A stretch of 22,648 nucleotides of DNA, taken from the NCBI GenBank assembly GCA_945483375.1, contig CALYRQ010000001.1:1-22648 (forward strand), written 5' to 3'. The position numbers and the translations under genes are program-made. Positions 1 to 6,862 of the stretch are shown here, one piece after another (position 1 is the first letter of the stretch; every line of letters starts with the position of its first letter). Source of the DNA: an uncultured Elusimicrobia bacterium. Lineage in GTDB: Bacteria > Elusimicrobiota > Elusimicrobia > Elusimicrobiales > Elusimicrobiaceae. Below the pieces are notes generated by a model. That model saw only the letters and a program-made list of their open reading frames with translations. It did not search any database and had not been told where the DNA came from.

Positions 1-1
1 C

Positions 2-694
2 TGGGGGTATAATTATCTCCCCAGCGGGGTGGCCACCACCATTATTTTCCTGTATCCCGTTTTTGTGGCGCTCTTAATGGTGTTGTTCTTCGGTGAAAAA
101 TTTTCTTTTCTTACTTTTTCCGCCATTCTGCTCGCTTTGGCGGGCGTGGCGCTTTTATCCGGCGCGGGGGCGGCGCAGGGCGTACAGTTAAAAGGCGTAC
201 TGATTGAAGTGGGTTCTGCCTTGTCTTACGCGTTATATATCGTGGGAGTTAACCAGTCCTGCGTAAAAAATATGGGTGCGTGGAAACTGACGTTTTATGT
301 ATTTTTGTTTGATGCGCTGACGTTTTTCTTTTTTGCGCTTTTTAATGGCGGATTACAGCCGGTTTCCGGCGTTGCGGCGGGTGTCAATTTATTCTTGCTT
401 GCGTTGGTGCCCACGGTGGTTTCCAACTGGTCTTTGGTGTATGCAATTAAAAGTATTGGTTCCACTTTTTCCGCCGTGCTCGGTGCGTTTGAGCCTGTTA
501 CCGCCATGCTGATTGGCGTATTTGTATTCGGTGAACCTTTTACACACAGTCTGGCGTGCGGGTTGGGGTTGATTATCAGCGCGGTGTGTTTGATTATTTT
601 AGCCCCGGTTATTAAAAAAACGTACCGCCGGGCGAAACTGGTGTATATGACGCGGCGGCGGCGCGTTCACCCGGGTTTGTTCCCTTATCATTGA
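2..694 (+). CDS. EamA/DMT-family transporter, 5'-truncated by window edge
   Basis: The reading frame is open to the first base of the window, so the true start lies upstream and this is the C-terminal part of a 10-helix drug/metabolite transporter. The visible part begins WGYNYLPSGVATTIIFLYPVF. The pattern of small residues followed by a Tyr-Pro-hydrophobic helix, then a Phe-Gly-Glu motif (FFGEKF), is typical of the end of an EamA repeat, and a second Phe-Gly-Glu (VFGEPF) occurs about 140 residues later. About seven hydrophobic helices are visible. The protein would sit in the inner membrane and export small metabolites; the substrate cannot be read from sequence. A GTG at 29 could look like a start, but the upstream codons fit the family, so I reject it. 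The tail is short and basic. No clear terminator follows before the next gene. Confidence 0.85.
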   Translation, partial: WGYNYLPSGVATTIIFLYPVFVALLMVLFFGEKFSFLTFSAILLALAGVALLSGAGAAQGVQLKGVLIEVGSALSYALYIVGVNQSCVKNMGAWKLTFYVFLFDALTFFFFALFNGGLQPVSGVAAGVNLFLLALVPTVVSNWSLVYAIKSIGSTFSAVLGAFEPVTAMLIGVFVFGEPFTHSLACGLGLIISAVCLIILAPVIKKTYRRAKLVYMTRRRRVHPGLFPYH

Positions 695-701
695 CGGGTT
701 T

Positions 702-710
702 TGCTACAAT
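702..710 (+). promoter_or_regulatory. Extended -10 promoter candidate before the pilin-like gene
   Basis: TG at 702-703, one base, then TACAAT at 705-710 gives an extended -10 box just after the transporter stop. No good -35 is seen at 16-18 bp. A transcript from about 717 would carry the AAGGAG Shine-Dalgarno at 727-732. The same TGCTAnAAT form recurs before nusB and before the gene at 22600. Confidence 0.45.
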
Positions 711-737
711 ATAAAAAATTACTTGTAAGGAGAATCT

Positions 738-1187
738 ATGCTTCTTTCCAAACGCGGTTCCATGCACACGTTTATGTTCGCTTTAATTATTTTGTTCGGC
801 TTTGGCCTTGCCTTGGGGTTGCCCCAGTACCAAAAACACAAAAATATTTCCGAAGGCCGCACCGCGCTCAACCGCGGCGGCGCGCTGGCGTTTGCCCAGG
901 CCGCTTATAAACAGGCGCATGGAACGTATACGCAGGATTTTTCCCGTTTGGATTTGCCGGAAGAACTGGCTTACTGCACGTTGCAGGAAGCGGGCAAAGC
1001 ACTTTTGTGCGGGGAGTATTTATTTACGCAGGAAGGGGGCGTGCTGAAAGCGTCCCATGTGCGCTTTCCCAAATGGCTGGAGTTCTATCTGGACGAAGGC
1101 CGTGTGGACTGCGCGCACGCGGGCGATTCCGATGCCGGGCGTCACATTTGCGAAGGAATTAACGCTTCGTTTCCCATTAAAATTTGA
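738..1187 (+). CDS. Pilin-like protein with degenerate type III signal (no Glu5)
   Basis: A 149-residue protein with AAGGAG 5 bp before the ATG. Residues 1-7 (MLLSKRG) are short and basic. A hydrophobic helix then runs to LPQY, followed by a helical region with Arg and Ala and the pattern YKQAHGTYTQDFSRLDL. This lines up with the prepilin at 22054 (LPQYEK...R.AEAL...YFMANGEY.GDLDKLDI). Aligned on LPQY, Gly7 is at -1 and Ser8 at +1 of a prepilin peptidase site, but position +5 is Phe instead of Glu. Four cysteines lie in the C-terminal half. Family knowledge: the GspK-type tip pseudopilins also lack Glu5. I infer a minor pilin or a decayed relative anchored in the inner membrane. An internal ATG at 762 would remove the leader and is less likely because the SD fits 738. 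Confidence 0.55.
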   Translation: MLLSKRGSMHTFMFALIILFGFGLALGLPQYQKHKNISEGRTALNRGGALAFAQAAYKQAHGTYTQDFSRLDLPEELAYCTLQEAGKALLCGEYLFTQEGGVLKASHVRFPKWLEFYLDEGRVDCAHAGDSDAGRHICEGINASFPIKI

Positions 1188-1223
1188 TAGGATAAAATAA
1201 ATTATTAATTAGGAGCTGACATT

Positions 1224-1814
1224 ATGAAAAAAGCATTGGCGGGGTTACTTGTATTGCCGTTTTTGTTTGCCTGTTCTCCCAGCGTTAAACGCGTGGAGAC
1301 CAACTTGGTAAAAGACGTGGGCGGCGGCTGGAACGATACCGACGCGCAAATGGTGGCGCAGGAAATGATTACCGACTGCCTGCAAAGCGGCTGGTATTCC
1401 AAATTTACCACCCGTTACGGTAAAGAACCGACGGTCATCGTCGGCACCGTAACCAACAACACCATGGAGCACATCAACACCGCCGTATTTATTGAAGAAA
1501 TGCAGCGCGCACTTATCAATTCCGCTAAGGTGGATTTTGTGGCTTCTTCGTCCGAACGCGGCGAAATCCGCACCGAACGGTTGGAACAGGACGAATTTGC
1601 CTCCGAAGCCACGCGCAAGGCGTTTGGCAAAGAAGTGGGTGCGGATTACATGTTAAGCGGCGTACTCAATTCCGTGGTGGACAAAGCCGGTTCCAAAGCG
1701 CTTGTGTTTTACCAGGTCAACCTGAAACTTATCAACATCGAAACGAACCAAATTGTCTGGAACGGCCAGAAACAAATTAAAAAATACGTCAAAAGAAGCA
1801 AAACCGCTTGGTAG
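1224..1814 (+). CDS. lpoB: LpoB-type penicillin-binding protein activator lipoprotein
   Basis: A 196-residue lipoprotein whose signal peptide ends in the lipobox LFAC with Cys17. Ser at +2 predicts sorting to the outer membrane. The mature part carries the LpoB signatures: a TVIVGTVTNNT strand, a motif around INTAVFIEEMQRALINSAKVDFV, a central GADYMLSGVLNSVVD strand and a C-terminal YQVNLKLINIETNQIVWNGQK followed by IKK. In enterobacteria LpoB spans the periplasm and stimulates PBP1b glycosyltransferase and transpeptidase activity. This copy lacks the long Pro-rich linker of E. coli LpoB and is close in size. AGGAG at 1211-1215 sets the start. It leads a run of three lipoprotein genes. The partner PBP is not in the window. 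The gene symbol is by family; a specific partner is not proven. Confidence 0.85.
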   Translation: MKKALAGLLVLPFLFACSPSVKRVETNLVKDVGGGWNDTDAQMVAQEMITDCLQSGWYSKFTTRYGKEPTVIVGTVTNNTMEHINTAVFIEEMQRALINSAKVDFVASSSERGEIRTERLEQDEFASEATRKAFGKEVGADYMLSGVLNSVVDKAGSKALVFYQVNLKLINIETNQIVWNGQKQIKKYVKRSKTAW

Positions 1815-1825
1815 GTTTTTTATAT

Positions 1826-3136
1826 ATGAAGAAGGCGCGCATATGTTTACTGGGGCTGGTACTTTTTTGCTCCGCGTGTGCGGCGCCTTCTTTGCGTTAT
1901 AAAAAAGAAGTAAACTCGTTAATCGCCGCCGGAAAATTTAACGAGGCGGAACAGCGGGTTGTATCCAAAAAAAATAAACTTTACTCACGTAAAGACGCCA
2001 CTCTTTTTTATTTGGACCGCGCCGTCCTGTTGCACGACGCGGGTGACGCTTCCCAAAGCGACCAACTGTTTGCCGCCGGCCAAGCTAATATTGACGAATT
2101 GTACGCTAAAAGCGTTTCGGCTTCTCTCGGCCGTTTTTTGATTAACGATTTAACCACCCCCTATTACGCCCCCGCCTATGAGCAAGCCCTTACTTACTAT
2201 TACCGCGCACTTAATTTTTTGCAGACGGGTGACGTTTCCTCCGCCGCGGTGGAAGCGCGCCGCGCCGTTTTCTTTTTGGACCACCTGCGCGCGGAAAAAA
2301 AGAAAGGGTATAACGATGACCCTTTCGTGCAATACTTTGCAAGCCTGGTGTTTGAATCCGTCGGCCAACTGTCGGATGCGCGCATTGCGCGCACCAATGC
2401 GTTCAACGCATATGCCCGGTTGGGGGCGGCTCTGCGCGTGTCATCGCCGGATTTCCCGGTTCCGGCCAACGCCGCGCGGCTGGGGGAGATTATCGTTATT
2501 CATTCAAACGGGCTGATGCCTCTTAAAAAAAGTGATACGCTTCAGGTGGCGTGGGACCGCGCCGTTTTGCTGGCTTCCACGGCGCAGGAAGGGGAAAATG
2601 TTTCTCCCGAAGTGCAAAACGCCGTATACGCCGGGCTTGCCGGGAACGCGGTGACGCTGTCTTTCCCGTCTTTCGAGCGGCAGCCGTACCGGGTGGCGAT
2701 ATCGGCGCTGGAAGCGGGCGGACAAACTTTTTATACGCAAAAAGTGGCCGATTTTGCCGCCGCCGCCAAGCTGGATTTGGAAGAAAAAATGCCGGGTATT
2801 TTATTCCGCACGGCCACGCGCGCGGTGGTGAAAGAAGCCGCCGCCGTGCAGGCACGCCACGCGGCCGCCCAGGCCGCCAAGGATGATACCGTAGGCGAAC
2901 TGGCGGGCATGTTCGTCAGCGCATTGGGCGCGGCGGTGGAAAAGGCCGATACGCGCCAGTGGTTTACGCTCCCGGCCGAAGTGCGCATGGCGCGCGCTTT
3001 TGTGCCGCCGGGGGAGCAAAACATCCGGCTGTTATTGCGTGACGGATATGGTAATATAGTAGGAGAACGCGTATTTGAAAACGTACGCGTACAACGCGGC
3101 GGACGCGTATTTTTGCACGTCCGTACCGCTTATTAA
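1826..3136 (+). CDS. COG3014-type lipoprotein of unknown function
   Basis: A 436-residue lipoprotein beginning MKKARICLLGLVLFCSAC, with lipid Cys18 and Ala at +2 (outer-membrane type). I chose the ATG at 1826 because it starts the signal peptide; an in-frame TTG at 1808 would add six residues and overlap lpoB. The N-terminal half (about 20-210) is rich in helices of TPR-like character (YYYRALNFLQTGDVSSAAVEARRAVFFLD and nearby). The C-terminal half contains an EIIVIHSNGLMPLKKSD strand and ends in a beta-rich domain near WFTLPAEVRMARAFVPPGEQNI. This arrangement, placed next to lpoB and an LPP20-like gene, matches the COG3014 family that co-occurs with COG3417 (LpoB). The molecular role of the family is unknown to me; assistance to peptidoglycan synthesis or outer-membrane lipoprotein assembly is inferred from context only. 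It is 11 bp after lpoB, so co-transcription is likely. Confidence 0.75.
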   Translation: MKKARICLLGLVLFCSACAAPSLRYKKEVNSLIAAGKFNEAEQRVVSKKNKLYSRKDATLFYLDRAVLLHDAGDASQSDQLFAAGQANIDELYAKSVSASLGRFLINDLTTPYYAPAYEQALTYYYRALNFLQTGDVSSAAVEARRAVFFLDHLRAEKKKGYNDDPFVQYFASLVFESVGQLSDARIARTNAFNAYARLGAALRVSSPDFPVPANAARLGEIIVIHSNGLMPLKKSDTLQVAWDRAVLLASTAQEGENVSPEVQNAVYAGLAGNAVTLSFPSFERQPYRVAISALEAGGQTFYTQKVADFAAAAKLDLEEKMPGILFRTATRAVVKEAAAVQARHAAAQAAKDDTVGELAGMFVSALGAAVEKADTRQWFTLPAEVRMARAFVPPGEQNIRLLLRDGYGNIVGERVFENVRVQRGGRVFLHVRTAY

Positions 3137-3146
3137 GAGAGGGTAT

Positions 3147-4085
3147 ATGAAAAAACTGTTACTGGCCTTTTTAGCCTCCGTGGGGTTATGTGCGTGTTCG
3201 GGGCTTAATAAAAACACCGTGTCGTATCAGACGGCTAAATACGATACCGCCAAATACTATGTGGTGGCGGGCGAAGGGATGACGAAAGAAGAAGCCTCCC
3301 AAAACGCGCTTACCAATATGCGCCGGGAGATGATGCAAAACGCGCCGGACGCGGCGGAACAGGGCGTGGTGCCGGATTTAATGGCAAACGCTTCCGTCGA
3401 TAAAGTGTGGCGCGACGCGGACGCTTCTTCCAAACATTATTACGCGTTAGCCGTTTTGCCGCGCGCCAATGCGCGCAAAGTGTTGGAACCTCTTTTAAAA
3501 CAGGCCGATTTAAAACTGGCCGGGTTATCCGCGCAGTTTGCTTCTCCGGCGGACCCGATGGCGGACTTAAAAATCGCTTACAAAATGCAGCCGGTAGTGC
3601 TTCGCCGTCAGGCGCTGGACGATTTGTACCAGTTTTTATCCGCCGACCGCGAAAGTTTTGAACCGGCGAACTTCCTTCCGTACAAAAATGCGCTTAAAGA
3701 AAAACTGGCCGCCGTTTTGGTGGCGGTGGATGTGGAAGGCGTGCAGAGCGAAGTTTTTGTGACGTATGTGGTGGACGCCTTAAACCAAATGGGCCTTGGC
3801 GTGGCCGATATTGCGGACCCGGACCAAGTGATTTTGGTTAAAGTGGTTACGGAAACGGACGGGTACAATTCTAAGAAAGTAGAAGGTCTGATTTGGTGTT
3901 CCAGCGGGGCAGCCGTCAGCCTGGTGGATGCCCAGCGTAACGTTACGTTTGCGCGTTTTAACGTGCATGAACGGGCGGGTACGTCGCGCGCGGCCGATTC
4001 TATGCGCCGCAGTATGCAGGCCGCCGGCGAACAGGCCGCCAAGCAAATCACCCAACGCCTGGAAACTTATTTAAAAACGAGATAG
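3147..4085 (+). CDS. LPP20-like outer-membrane lipoprotein
   Basis: A 312-residue lipoprotein. The start at 3147 is chosen because MKKLLLAFLASVGLCAC is a complete lipoprotein signal (Cys17, Ser at +2) and AAGAGAGGG stands just before it; an upstream in-frame ATG at 3075 would bury the signal behind 24 residues and overlap the previous gene. Residues about 38-65 (VVAGEGMTKEEASQNALTNM) match the LPP20 pattern, in which a strand with a small-residue turn leads into an alanine-rich helix. A second segment, around residues 185-290, has alternating strands and ends with a long Ala/Gln helix. LPP20-type proteins are known as lipoproteins in Helicobacter and Vibrio and often neighbour COG3014 and LpoB genes, as here. 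The function is uncertain. It is separated from the previous gene by 10 bp. Confidence 0.65.
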   Translation: MKKLLLAFLASVGLCACSGLNKNTVSYQTAKYDTAKYYVVAGEGMTKEEASQNALTNMRREMMQNAPDAAEQGVVPDLMANASVDKVWRDADASSKHYYALAVLPRANARKVLEPLLKQADLKLAGLSAQFASPADPMADLKIAYKMQPVVLRRQALDDLYQFLSADRESFEPANFLPYKNALKEKLAAVLVAVDVEGVQSEVFVTYVVDALNQMGLGVADIADPDQVILVKVVTETDGYNSKKVEGLIWCSSGAAVSLVDAQRNVTFARFNVHERAGTSRAADSMRRSMQAAGEQAAKQITQRLETYLKTR

Positions 4086-4095
4086 GAGATAATAC

Positions 4096-4797
4096 ATGAA
4101 AAAACTGATTCTTTTAGCCGTGTTGTTGGCACCCGCGTTGCTTAGCGCGCAGGAAACTTCCGCTCCGGCGGCGCAGCCGCAGCTGAGCGCGGAGGAACTG
4201 GCCGAACGCAACAAAATGTTGTATTCGCTGGGTTTTTTGTTGGGAGATAATTTAAAACGCCAGCTGGTGCTTGATAACGAAGACGATTATAAGGCCTTGT
4301 CCCAGGGCATGCGCGACAGCCTGCTTAACAAAAAAGCGCAGACGGACGTAGAAAAATACAAACCGCAGATTATCGAAAAATACGAACGGGACGCGCAAAC
4401 CATTTCCGCCAAATACGCGGCCGAACAGCAGGAATACCTGGCTAGCTTTAAAAAAGAGAAAGGGGTAAAAGAACTTGATAACGGTACGCTCATTAAACTT
4501 TCCCGTCCCGGCAAAGGCAAACAGCCCAAGGCCGACGGCACCGTAAAAGTGCATTACACGGGCACGCTGATTAACGGCGAAAAGTTCGACAGCTCCCGCG
4601 ATCGCGGCGAAGCGTTCCAGACCAAACTGACCGATGTTATTCCCTGCTGGACCAAAGCCATGCAGCAAATGAAACCCGGCGCACGCGCCAAAGTGGTCTG
4701 CCCGGCCGAAACGGCGTACGGCAGCCGCCCGGTGGGCCAAATCCCGGCGAACTCCGTTTTAGTGTTTGACGTGGAAATGCTGGAATCGGATTTGTAA
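4096..4797 (+). CDS. Secreted FKBP-type peptidyl-prolyl isomerase (Mip/FkpA-like)
   Basis: A 233-residue protein with signal peptide MKKLILLAVLLAPALLSAQ, so it acts in the periplasm. Residues about 30-130 form the charged helical FKBP_N dimerisation region (SLGFLLGDNLKRQL, then long charged helices). The catalytic FKBP domain runs from about 140 to the end, with VKVHYTGTLINGEKFDSSRDRGE, the Trp of WTKAMQQMKPGARAKVVCPAETAYG and the closing IPANSVLVFDVEML. Most active-site positions of the family are present (Tyr, Phe-Asp, Val/Ile, Trp, Tyr). It catalyses cis-trans isomerisation of prolyl bonds and probably acts as a chaperone for envelope proteins. The SD TAGGAG overlaps the stop of the previous gene, which indicates the same operon. 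The paralogue names (fkpA, fklB, mip) cannot be separated here. Confidence 0.9.
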   Translation: MKKLILLAVLLAPALLSAQETSAPAAQPQLSAEELAERNKMLYSLGFLLGDNLKRQLVLDNEDDYKALSQGMRDSLLNKKAQTDVEKYKPQIIEKYERDAQTISAKYAAEQQEYLASFKKEKGVKELDNGTLIKLSRPGKGKQPKADGTVKVHYTGTLINGEKFDSSRDRGEAFQTKLTDVIPCWTKAMQQMKPGARAKVVCPAETAYGSRPVGQIPANSVLVFDVEMLESDL

Positions 4798-5381
4798 TGT
4801 CCAAATTAAGTTATACTTTGATAGCAATTATGGCGGCCGCGCTCATTTTTATGGGCGCGGTTCGCGGTTATCAGCTCTATCAGCGCAAAACGGCGCAGTG
4901 GGAAGAAGAACGTATCGCCGAACAGGGTGCGTTTTCGTTTCAAAATGTGCCGGTGTCTTTAGCCGCGCCGCAGGCGGAAGTAATGCCTTTCCCTGTACGG
5001 TTTGACGCGTCCGCCCATCAGGACGTATTTTTGGAGGACGCCCCTCTGGCTCCGGAGCAGGAAGTCCGCCAGGCGCAGGATACCATCGCTTCGATTTTGG
5101 AAGATTACAAAGACGATGAAAACCTCCGCTCGTTTAACCGCGAGCTGGCAGCCGCTTCATCGGGCCGGGCGGTGGATTTAAGCGCGCTTTCCGGTGGGGA
5201 TTTGCAACAGCTTTTGCAGGCCAATCCCGAAATCAGCTCGGTCGTAAGCAAGCACATGCAAAACCCGGATTTTGCCAAAACGGTCCAGCAGATTTTAACC
5301 AATCCGCAATTTGTCAAAAGCGTACAGGATTTACAGCGCGCCGGAGCGGAAGCCTCGTCCGCGCAAAAAAAAGCTGAATAA
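4797..5381 (+). CDS. Membrane-anchored protein with STI1-like C-terminal repeats
   Basis: I do not recognise a named family. The 194-residue protein starts in a TAATG overlap with the FKBP gene, so translation is probably coupled. Residues 4-24 form one membrane helix (LSYTLIAIMAAALIFMGAVRG) with a short cytoplasmic N-terminus, placing the rest in the periplasm. A Pro/Ala-rich stretch follows, then an acidic helix near residues 80-115, then about 130-180 with LQQLLQANPEISSVVSKHMQNPDFAKTVQQILTNPQFVKSV. The recurring NP spaced by Leu/Val resembles the STI1 chaperone-binding motif, though weakly. The tail is Ala/Lys-rich. With its FKBP neighbour, a role in periplasmic folding is conceivable but is inference. 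It shares design (single helix, acidic helical C-terminus) with the next gene. Confidence 0.7.
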   Translation: MSKLSYTLIAIMAAALIFMGAVRGYQLYQRKTAQWEEERIAEQGAFSFQNVPVSLAAPQAEVMPFPVRFDASAHQDVFLEDAPLAPEQEVRQAQDTIASILEDYKDDENLRSFNRELAAASSGRAVDLSALSGGDLQQLLQANPEISSVVSKHMQNPDFAKTVQQILTNPQFVKSVQDLQRAGAEASSAQKKAE

Positions 5382-5397
5382 ATTGGGGAAAATATTG

Positions 5398-5411
5398 TAT
5401 TCTATAGAATA
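5398..5411. promoter_or_regulatory. 14-bp perfect palindrome before the 5427 gene
   Basis: TATTCTATAGAATA is a perfect palindrome. It lies between the stop at 5381 and the SD (CAGGAGG, 5412-5418) of the next gene. It could be a repressor operator or overlap a -10 box (TATTCT or TATAGA). No other copy was noticed in the window. Confidence 0.3.
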
Positions 5412-5426
5412 TCAGGAGGCCAAACC

Positions 5427-5912
5427 GTGCTGAAGATTTTACTCAAAGCCGCCATTTTGGTTTTTATTATTTTAAGTATTTATTTTATCGTTAATCCGGC
5501 CGCGTGTTCCAACTTGATGATGGGCCGCGTGACCAATTCCACCGAAACGGAACCGACGCTGCAAAACGATCCTGCGGCGCACAGAGAAATGTTCGTTCCG
5601 GCGGGGGACCAGCCGCTTGAAAACGCGCCCGCGTCGGGCGAAGGCGTGTTTGACACCAACACGCTGAGCGAACCCGTAACGCCGCCCGCGTATTCGCAGG
5701 AAGATATCGACTATGCCGTCGCCAGCCGCTATGTGGAGCTGGAAAACGAATACGCCCAGAAAAACAAAAAAGGCAAAGACGCCGCAAAAGAAATTTCCTA
5801 CATCGTAATGGATGATTTCGAACTCACCCAGCAGGAATGGGAATCTTTCTTACAGCGTGCGACGCAGAGCAACCTGTTCAACAAGGTCCGCAGCGACATG
5901 AAAGCCCAGTAA
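5427..5912 (+). CDS. Single-helix membrane-anchored protein, unknown function
   Basis: A 161-residue protein using GTG at 5427, supported by a strong SD (CAGGAGG) 8 bp upstream. Residues 3-24 are one membrane helix (KILLKAAILVFIILSIYFIV). A Pro/Glu/Asn-rich, probably unstructured stretch covers about 30-90. Residues 92-161 look helical and charged: YSQEDIDYAVASRYVELENE, then MDDFELTQQEWESFLQRATQ. No catalytic motif is seen and I recognise no family. It is the last gene of the cluster and is followed by a terminator. Its layout resembles the upstream gene at 4797 and the minus-strand gene at 11815 (helix, Pro-rich linker, C-terminal helical domain ending in an aromatic W-x-x-F pattern), but common descent is not established. 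The 45-bp gap and the palindrome could let it be transcribed separately. Confidence 0.75.
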   Translation: MLKILLKAAILVFIILSIYFIVNPAACSNLMMGRVTNSTETEPTLQNDPAAHREMFVPAGDQPLENAPASGEGVFDTNTLSEPVTPPAYSQEDIDYAVASRYVELENEYAQKNKKGKDAAKEISYIVMDDFELTQQEWESFLQRATQSNLFNKVRSDMKAQ

Positions 5913-5932
5913 TTTTTTGGTTTAACAACGCA

Positions 5933-5963
5933 AACGGCTCTCTTTACAGAGGGCCGTTTTTTT
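5933..5963 (+). terminator. Intrinsic terminator of the envelope cluster
   Basis: AACGGCTCTCT pairs with AGAGGGCCGTT (one G-T pair) around a short TTAC loop, followed by a run of seven T. It sits 20 bp after the stop at 5912. Confidence 0.85.
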
Positions 5964-6053
5964 GTCGTCCGGCGGTTTCAGCAGTACGCCCTAGCCCCCG
6001 CCTATAACACAAGGGCAATCCTCCTGCCCCCGGACGCTGCGCGGTGCCAGGGG

Positions 6054-6085
6054 TTGTATTGTTTTTTTTTTTTGATAACATAGAG
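6054..6085 (+). promoter_or_regulatory. Poly-T/GATAA block upstream of prepilin 1
   Basis: TTGTATTG, then twelve T (6062-6073), then GATAACATAGAG. Nearly the same block stands upstream of the other two prepilin genes (13973 and 22022). Taking TTGTAT as -35 and TAACAT (6076-6081) as -10, the spacer is 16 bp and consists mostly of the T-run. Promoter function is inferred from position and conservation. The alternative is a conserved repeat boundary. Confidence 0.5.
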
Positions 6086-6175
6086 TCATTCCGAGGAGTT
6101 GTTGCCCAGAATCTCTCACTGATGCTTTTGTTCGTCAAAAGCGGTAGATTCTGAGCAGAAACCTCTCAGAATGAC
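6085..6175. repeat. REP-like palindromic element, copy A
   Basis: A 91-bp sequence bounded by GTCATTC (6085-6091) and its inverse GAATGAC (6169-6175). The 30-bp arms match at about 22 of 30 positions, including CAGAATCT and AGATTCTG inside. It lies between the poly-T block and the SD of prepilin 1, so it should be transcribed as a long hairpin leader. It is the same family as the copy at 6216-6302. Confidence 0.7.
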
Positions 6176-6197
6176 TTTTTTGATAGGAGAAAAGAAA

Positions 6198-6827
6198 ATG
6201 AAAGGTTTTTGTGGTGTCATTCTGAATTTATTTCAGAATCCATATCAAATGGAAACAATACCTCATAAACTGCCTGGCTTCCGGATCCATGGCCGGAATG
6301 ACGACAGAAAGAGCGGTTTTACCTTAATCGAGCTATTGGTTGTCGTTTTAATCATTGGTATTTTGTCCTCGGTCGCATTGCCGCAGTATACGCGCGCTGT
6401 TGCGCGGGCGCGTACGGCGGAAGCGCTGTCCGTTATCCGCTCCATTTCGCAGGCGGCGGAAACCTATGTGATGGAAACGGGTTCCTGGCCTGAGTCGTTT
6501 GACGATTTGAGTGTTACTCCTTCAGGGGAATTGGCAACATACAAAAAAGATCATGACAAAATAATAGGCCGCTATTTCAGTTTTGTATTGATTGACGGAC
6601 GTGTGGATGTGGGTTCGCTCTTCAGGGAAGATTTTCCTTCTTTCTTGTATGTTTCGGATTTGGCCTCGAGCATGAAATCGCCCGTTCCCGGCAAGCATTT
6701 GTTTTGTTATTATGTGGAAAAAGGCACTGCCGCAGATCAAAAAATGGAACAAATGTGTAAGGCAATGGGCGGCGGAGAGCGCCATGCCGTTAACGGCGGA
6801 AAATCCATTTGGTTCGCTTTAGATTAA
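6198..6827 (+). CDS. Type IV prepilin-like protein 1, leader enlarged by a repeat
   Basis: A 209-residue protein. The start at 6198 is chosen for AGGAG 8 bp upstream; an ATG at 6171 has no SD and lies in a repeat, and an ATG at 6249 lacks an SD. The prepilin peptidase site is [19 protein letters not shown] with Gly at -1 and Glu at +5, then SSVALPQYTRAVARARTAEA. The leader is 40 residues instead of the usual 5-20 because residues 5-41 come from a REP-like palindrome. The C-terminal domain has a YVMETGSWPESFDDLSV segment and two cysteines near the end (Cys-Tyr-Tyr and MEQMCKAMGG), perhaps a disulfide. It would be an inner-membrane prepilin or minor pilin, N-methylated after cleavage by PilD. 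It is a solitary gene with its own upstream block and a terminator shared with ligA. Whether the long leader still permits cleavage is unknown. Confidence 0.85.
   Translation: MKGFCGVILNLFQNPYQMETIPHKLPGFRIHGRNDDRKSGFTLIELLVVVLIIGILSSVALPQYTRAVARARTAEALSVIRSISQAAETYVMETGSWPESFDDLSVTPSGELATYKKDHDKIIGRYFSFVLIDGRVDVGSLFREDFPSFLYVSDLASSMKSPVPGKHLFCYYVEKGTAADQKMEQMCKAMGGGERHAVNGGKSIWFALD
6216..6302. repeat. REP-like palindromic element, copy B, inside the prepilin leader
   Basis: An 87-bp element ending in GTCATTC (6216-6222) and GAATGAC (6296-6302). It is translated in frame as VILNLFQNP...PGFRIHGRND, a peptide type known to annotators as the translation of dispersed palindromic repeats. It is flanked by a GGTTTT direct repeat at 6204-6209 and 6315-6320, 111 bp apart (37 codons), which suggests insertion with target duplication. 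Confidence 0.75.
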
Positions 6828-6862
6828 TAAAAATCCCCGAACATTAGCCCGGGGATTTTTAT

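Noticed and set aside
3075..3146. Upstream ATG for the LPP20-like lipoprotein
   Set aside because: It would place 24 residues before a complete lipoprotein signal peptide and overlap the previous gene by 62 bp.
5944..6138. Minus-strand open frame of 64 codons between the terminator and prepilin 1
   Set aside because: It covers a poly-T run, half of a palindromic repeat and a terminator; no SD or family features.
6171..6197. Upstream ATG of prepilin 1 at 6171
   Set aside because: It falls inside the GAATGAC end of repeat copy A and has no SD, while the ATG at 6198 has AGGAG at proper distance.
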